Part shown: piece by piece, positions 62,638-64,000 of the stretch | Position numbering within the stretch: the stretch's first letter is position 1 | Layout of the letters: every line of letters begins with the position of its first letter | Source: Candidatus Poribacteria bacterium | Lineage (GTDB): Bacteria; Poribacteria; WGA-4E; WGA-3G | Assembly (NCBI GenBank): GCA_022821965.1 | Contig: JAJECN010000015.1 | Span: 118,785 to 182,784 of the forward strand | Direction of reading: 5' to 3' | DNA length: 64,000 nt | Made by a program: the position numbers and the translations under genes | Notes under the pieces: generated by a model | What the model saw: the letters and a program-made list of their open reading frames with translations, nothing else | Told to the model about the DNA's origin: nothing | Database searches by the model: none

Positions 62638-63975
62638 TTATTTGTAGGTTCGGTAATTCAAAAAGGTTGCCTGATTCGGATTAATTTTAACATCCGGAAC
62701 AGATGCTTGTTGGATCGTCTGCCCTTTCGCGTCTAAAAAGGAAAGTTTGAGTGTATGTGTGCCTTCGGGGAGCAACAGCCGCACCATAAAAATCTGGTTT
62801 GGAAGCGTTTGCCAAGCGCGTGTATCGGCTTGCTCCGTTACCACACCTGCAAGGTTTGCAAGAATCCCTAAGTTCTTATCTAACTTTTTTGCCCCGCGGA
62901 CTGCCAAGTATTTCGCTAAGGCACGGACCAAGGTTCGGACGAGGAGAATAGGACGTTGTGCGTTGAGGGTCTCTATTGCAATGTTTTCTACATCCGCTAC
63001 AAGTATCCCTTTTTGTTGCTTCTCTCCGACTGCCATTTCAATTCCGACGAAGTTGGGACGCAGAGACTTAATTGTGGGCATCGCAACGCGTAGGAGATAT
63101 GCCACTTCGACTTTTGGATAGGTTACGCCGTCACGTTTGGCAAGCGTGGGGGCAAACTTTTCAGCGTCCAATATATTGTCTGTTGTGAGGATTGGAAACA
63201 TCACGACCGCCTTATCTTTCGGAGGCACATACCCACTTTCGTAAAAGAAAATAAGTTCACCGGTATTCTTAGGACGCACGGGAGTCTCACCGTATTGCTT
63301 CCGATACCGCTCAAGCTCGTCCGAGAAGCCGAGTCTACGTGCCAATCGTACTAACGAATGCCCGATGTCATCTGGCACCGCTACACCGGTTTTCTCCGCG
63401 GCGTTTTGGTAGTATAGTGCCGCCTGCTTGTAAGAGATGTAGGCGGCATTCCACTCGCCGCCTGCCTCAAAGATCAGACCTGATAAGTATGCAAGAAACG
63501 GTGTTCCGAAGAGATCGGAGGTTTCGTCCTCACCCCTGAAATAGTTGATGAGTGCCGTGGCACGCCGACATTCCACTAACGCTCCCTCTAATTGATCTTG
63601 ATAGACATAGTTGAGTGCGCTATAATAGTAGTTCAAAAGTCGCTCATATTCGTTAGCGGAGTATGGACGCAATTTGTCGGAGGTGACCAGTGAACCTGCC
63701 TCTTTTGAAACACTTTTGGTATAGCGATCCTCAGCAATGTCTGTTGCTTGGTTGAACGCCGCGCTGCTTTCCCTAAGATGGTTGGCATAGTGGGCGACCA
63801 GTCCGAGTTCAAATAGGAAAGGGATATCTGGCTCCTTTGAAGCGTGTTTCTGAAGATAGTTATAGGCACTTTCTGGTTGTCCTTTCTCCAAGGGTTCTAC
63901 AACTTGTTGAAACTTATAGCCAGCGCACCCTATCATCAGAGAAATAATAAGCAGAAAAGGAAGTTTTTTGATCAT
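62638..63975 (-). CDS. COG3014-like TPR lipoprotein
   Basis: 445 residues. Lipobox LIISLMIGC with Cys17. The N-terminal half is TPR-like (ESAYNYLQKHASKEPDIPFLFELGLVAHYANHLRESS, YYYSALNYVYQDQLEGALVECRRAT). The C-terminal half, with NTGELIFFYESGYVPPKDKAVV, TLVRALAKYLAVRGAKKL and LPNQIFMVRLLLPEGTHTLKL, matches the COG3014 group of uncharacterised envelope proteins. Its end is 20 bases from the WD40 gene downstream. Only 25 bases of leader are visible. Probably outer-membrane associated; function unknown. Confidence 0.85.
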   Translation of the reverse strand: MIKKLPFLLIISLMIGCAGYKFQQVVEPLEKGQPESAYNYLQKHASKEPDIPFLFELGLVAHYANHLRESSAAFNQATDIAEDRYTKSVSKEAGSLVTSDKLRPYSANEYERLLNYYYSALNYVYQDQLEGALVECRRATALINYFRGEDETSDLFGTPFLAYLSGLIFEAGGEWNAAYISYKQAALYYQNAAEKTGVAVPDDIGHSLVRLARRLGFSDELERYRKQYGETPVRPKNTGELIFFYESGYVPPKDKAVVMFPILTTDNILDAEKFAPTLAKRDGVTYPKVEVAYLLRVAMPTIKSLRPNFVGIEMAVGEKQQKGILVADVENIAIETLNAQRPILLVRTLVRALAKYLAVRGAKKLDKNLGILANLAGVVTEQADTRAWQTLPNQIFMVRLLLPEGTHTLKLSFLDAKGQTIQQASVPDVKINPNQATFLNYRTYK

Positions 63976-64000
63976 TGGTCTCCCTGTATTTATAGTAGAA

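Overview
The window looks like a chromosomal segment of an uncultured Gram-negative bacterium, and its gene style best matches Candidatus Poribacteria. That assignment is my inference, not a database result. It rests on the combination of five phytanoyl-CoA-dioxygenase (PhyH) family genes in 64 kb, secreted LamG/concanavalin-like proteins, large 14-repeat WD40 proteins, Gfo/Idh/MocA oxidoreductases, sugar-phosphate isomerase-like TIM barrels and short palindromic intergenic repeats. lpxB and lpxK imply a lipid A outer membrane. I see no rRNA, tRNA, phage, transposase or CRISPR array.

Layout. 0-9 kb: a small conserved unknown, a Gfo/Idh oxidoreductase, two PhyH enzymes, a PmoA-family (DUF6807-like) protein, a secreted LamG protein, and a plus-strand unit of alpha/beta hydrolase followed by two overlapping PhyH genes. 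9-15 kb: a NuoE-NuoF fusion without partner subunits, an MFS transporter, a free galactose-binding-like domain, queC and a tandem pair of HAD hydrolases. 15-20 kb (minus strand): a 14-repeat WD40 protein running out of a hicBA toxin-antitoxin pair, larA-type lactate racemase, a secreted jelly-roll protein and an FAH-family hydrolase. 20-24 kb: argC, lpxB, lpxK. 24-36 kb (minus): a novel 857-residue membrane protein, a TIM-barrel isomerase, a 1203-residue adenylate cyclase/STAND ATPase/TPR protein, a TPR protein, an HtrA-like protease, an M28 peptidase and a Crp-like regulator. 36-50 kb (minus): a lipoprotein, glycosyltransferase, MoxR ATPase, a secreted dead-caspase/DUF3857/transglutaminase fusion, moaC, FGGY kinase, trxB, Ldh-type dehydrogenase, two methyltransferases, cupin, LamG protein, AhpD-like protein and tatA. 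50-59 kb (plus): serA under a perfect consensus sigma-70 promoter, an ATP-grasp-like protein, a PhyH enzyme, two tandem LamG proteins, a Gfo/Idh oxidoreductase and a methyltransferase. 59-64 kb (minus): envelope genes, comprising two lipoproteins, a small beta-barrel-like protein and a secreted WD40 protein.

The most interesting signals are: (1) a short conserved C-terminal motif, roughly K-[LA]-[AS]-x-[TI]-W-[GS]-x-[IL]-K, at the very end of five otherwise divergent secreted LamG/jelly-roll proteins, resembling a sorting or anchoring tag; (2) a PhyH paralogue whose iron-binding H-x-D reads H-G-G, the substitution known from Fe(II)/2-oxoglutarate halogenases, translationally coupled to a normal H-R-D paralogue; (3) two HAD proteins with a D-x-Y first motif as in haloacid dehalogenases; (4) a caspase-like domain without its cysteine fused to a complete transglutaminase triad; (5) an 857-residue membrane protein of unknown family; (6) several families of intergenic inverted repeats. 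Function statements for unknown families are marked as inference in each entry.
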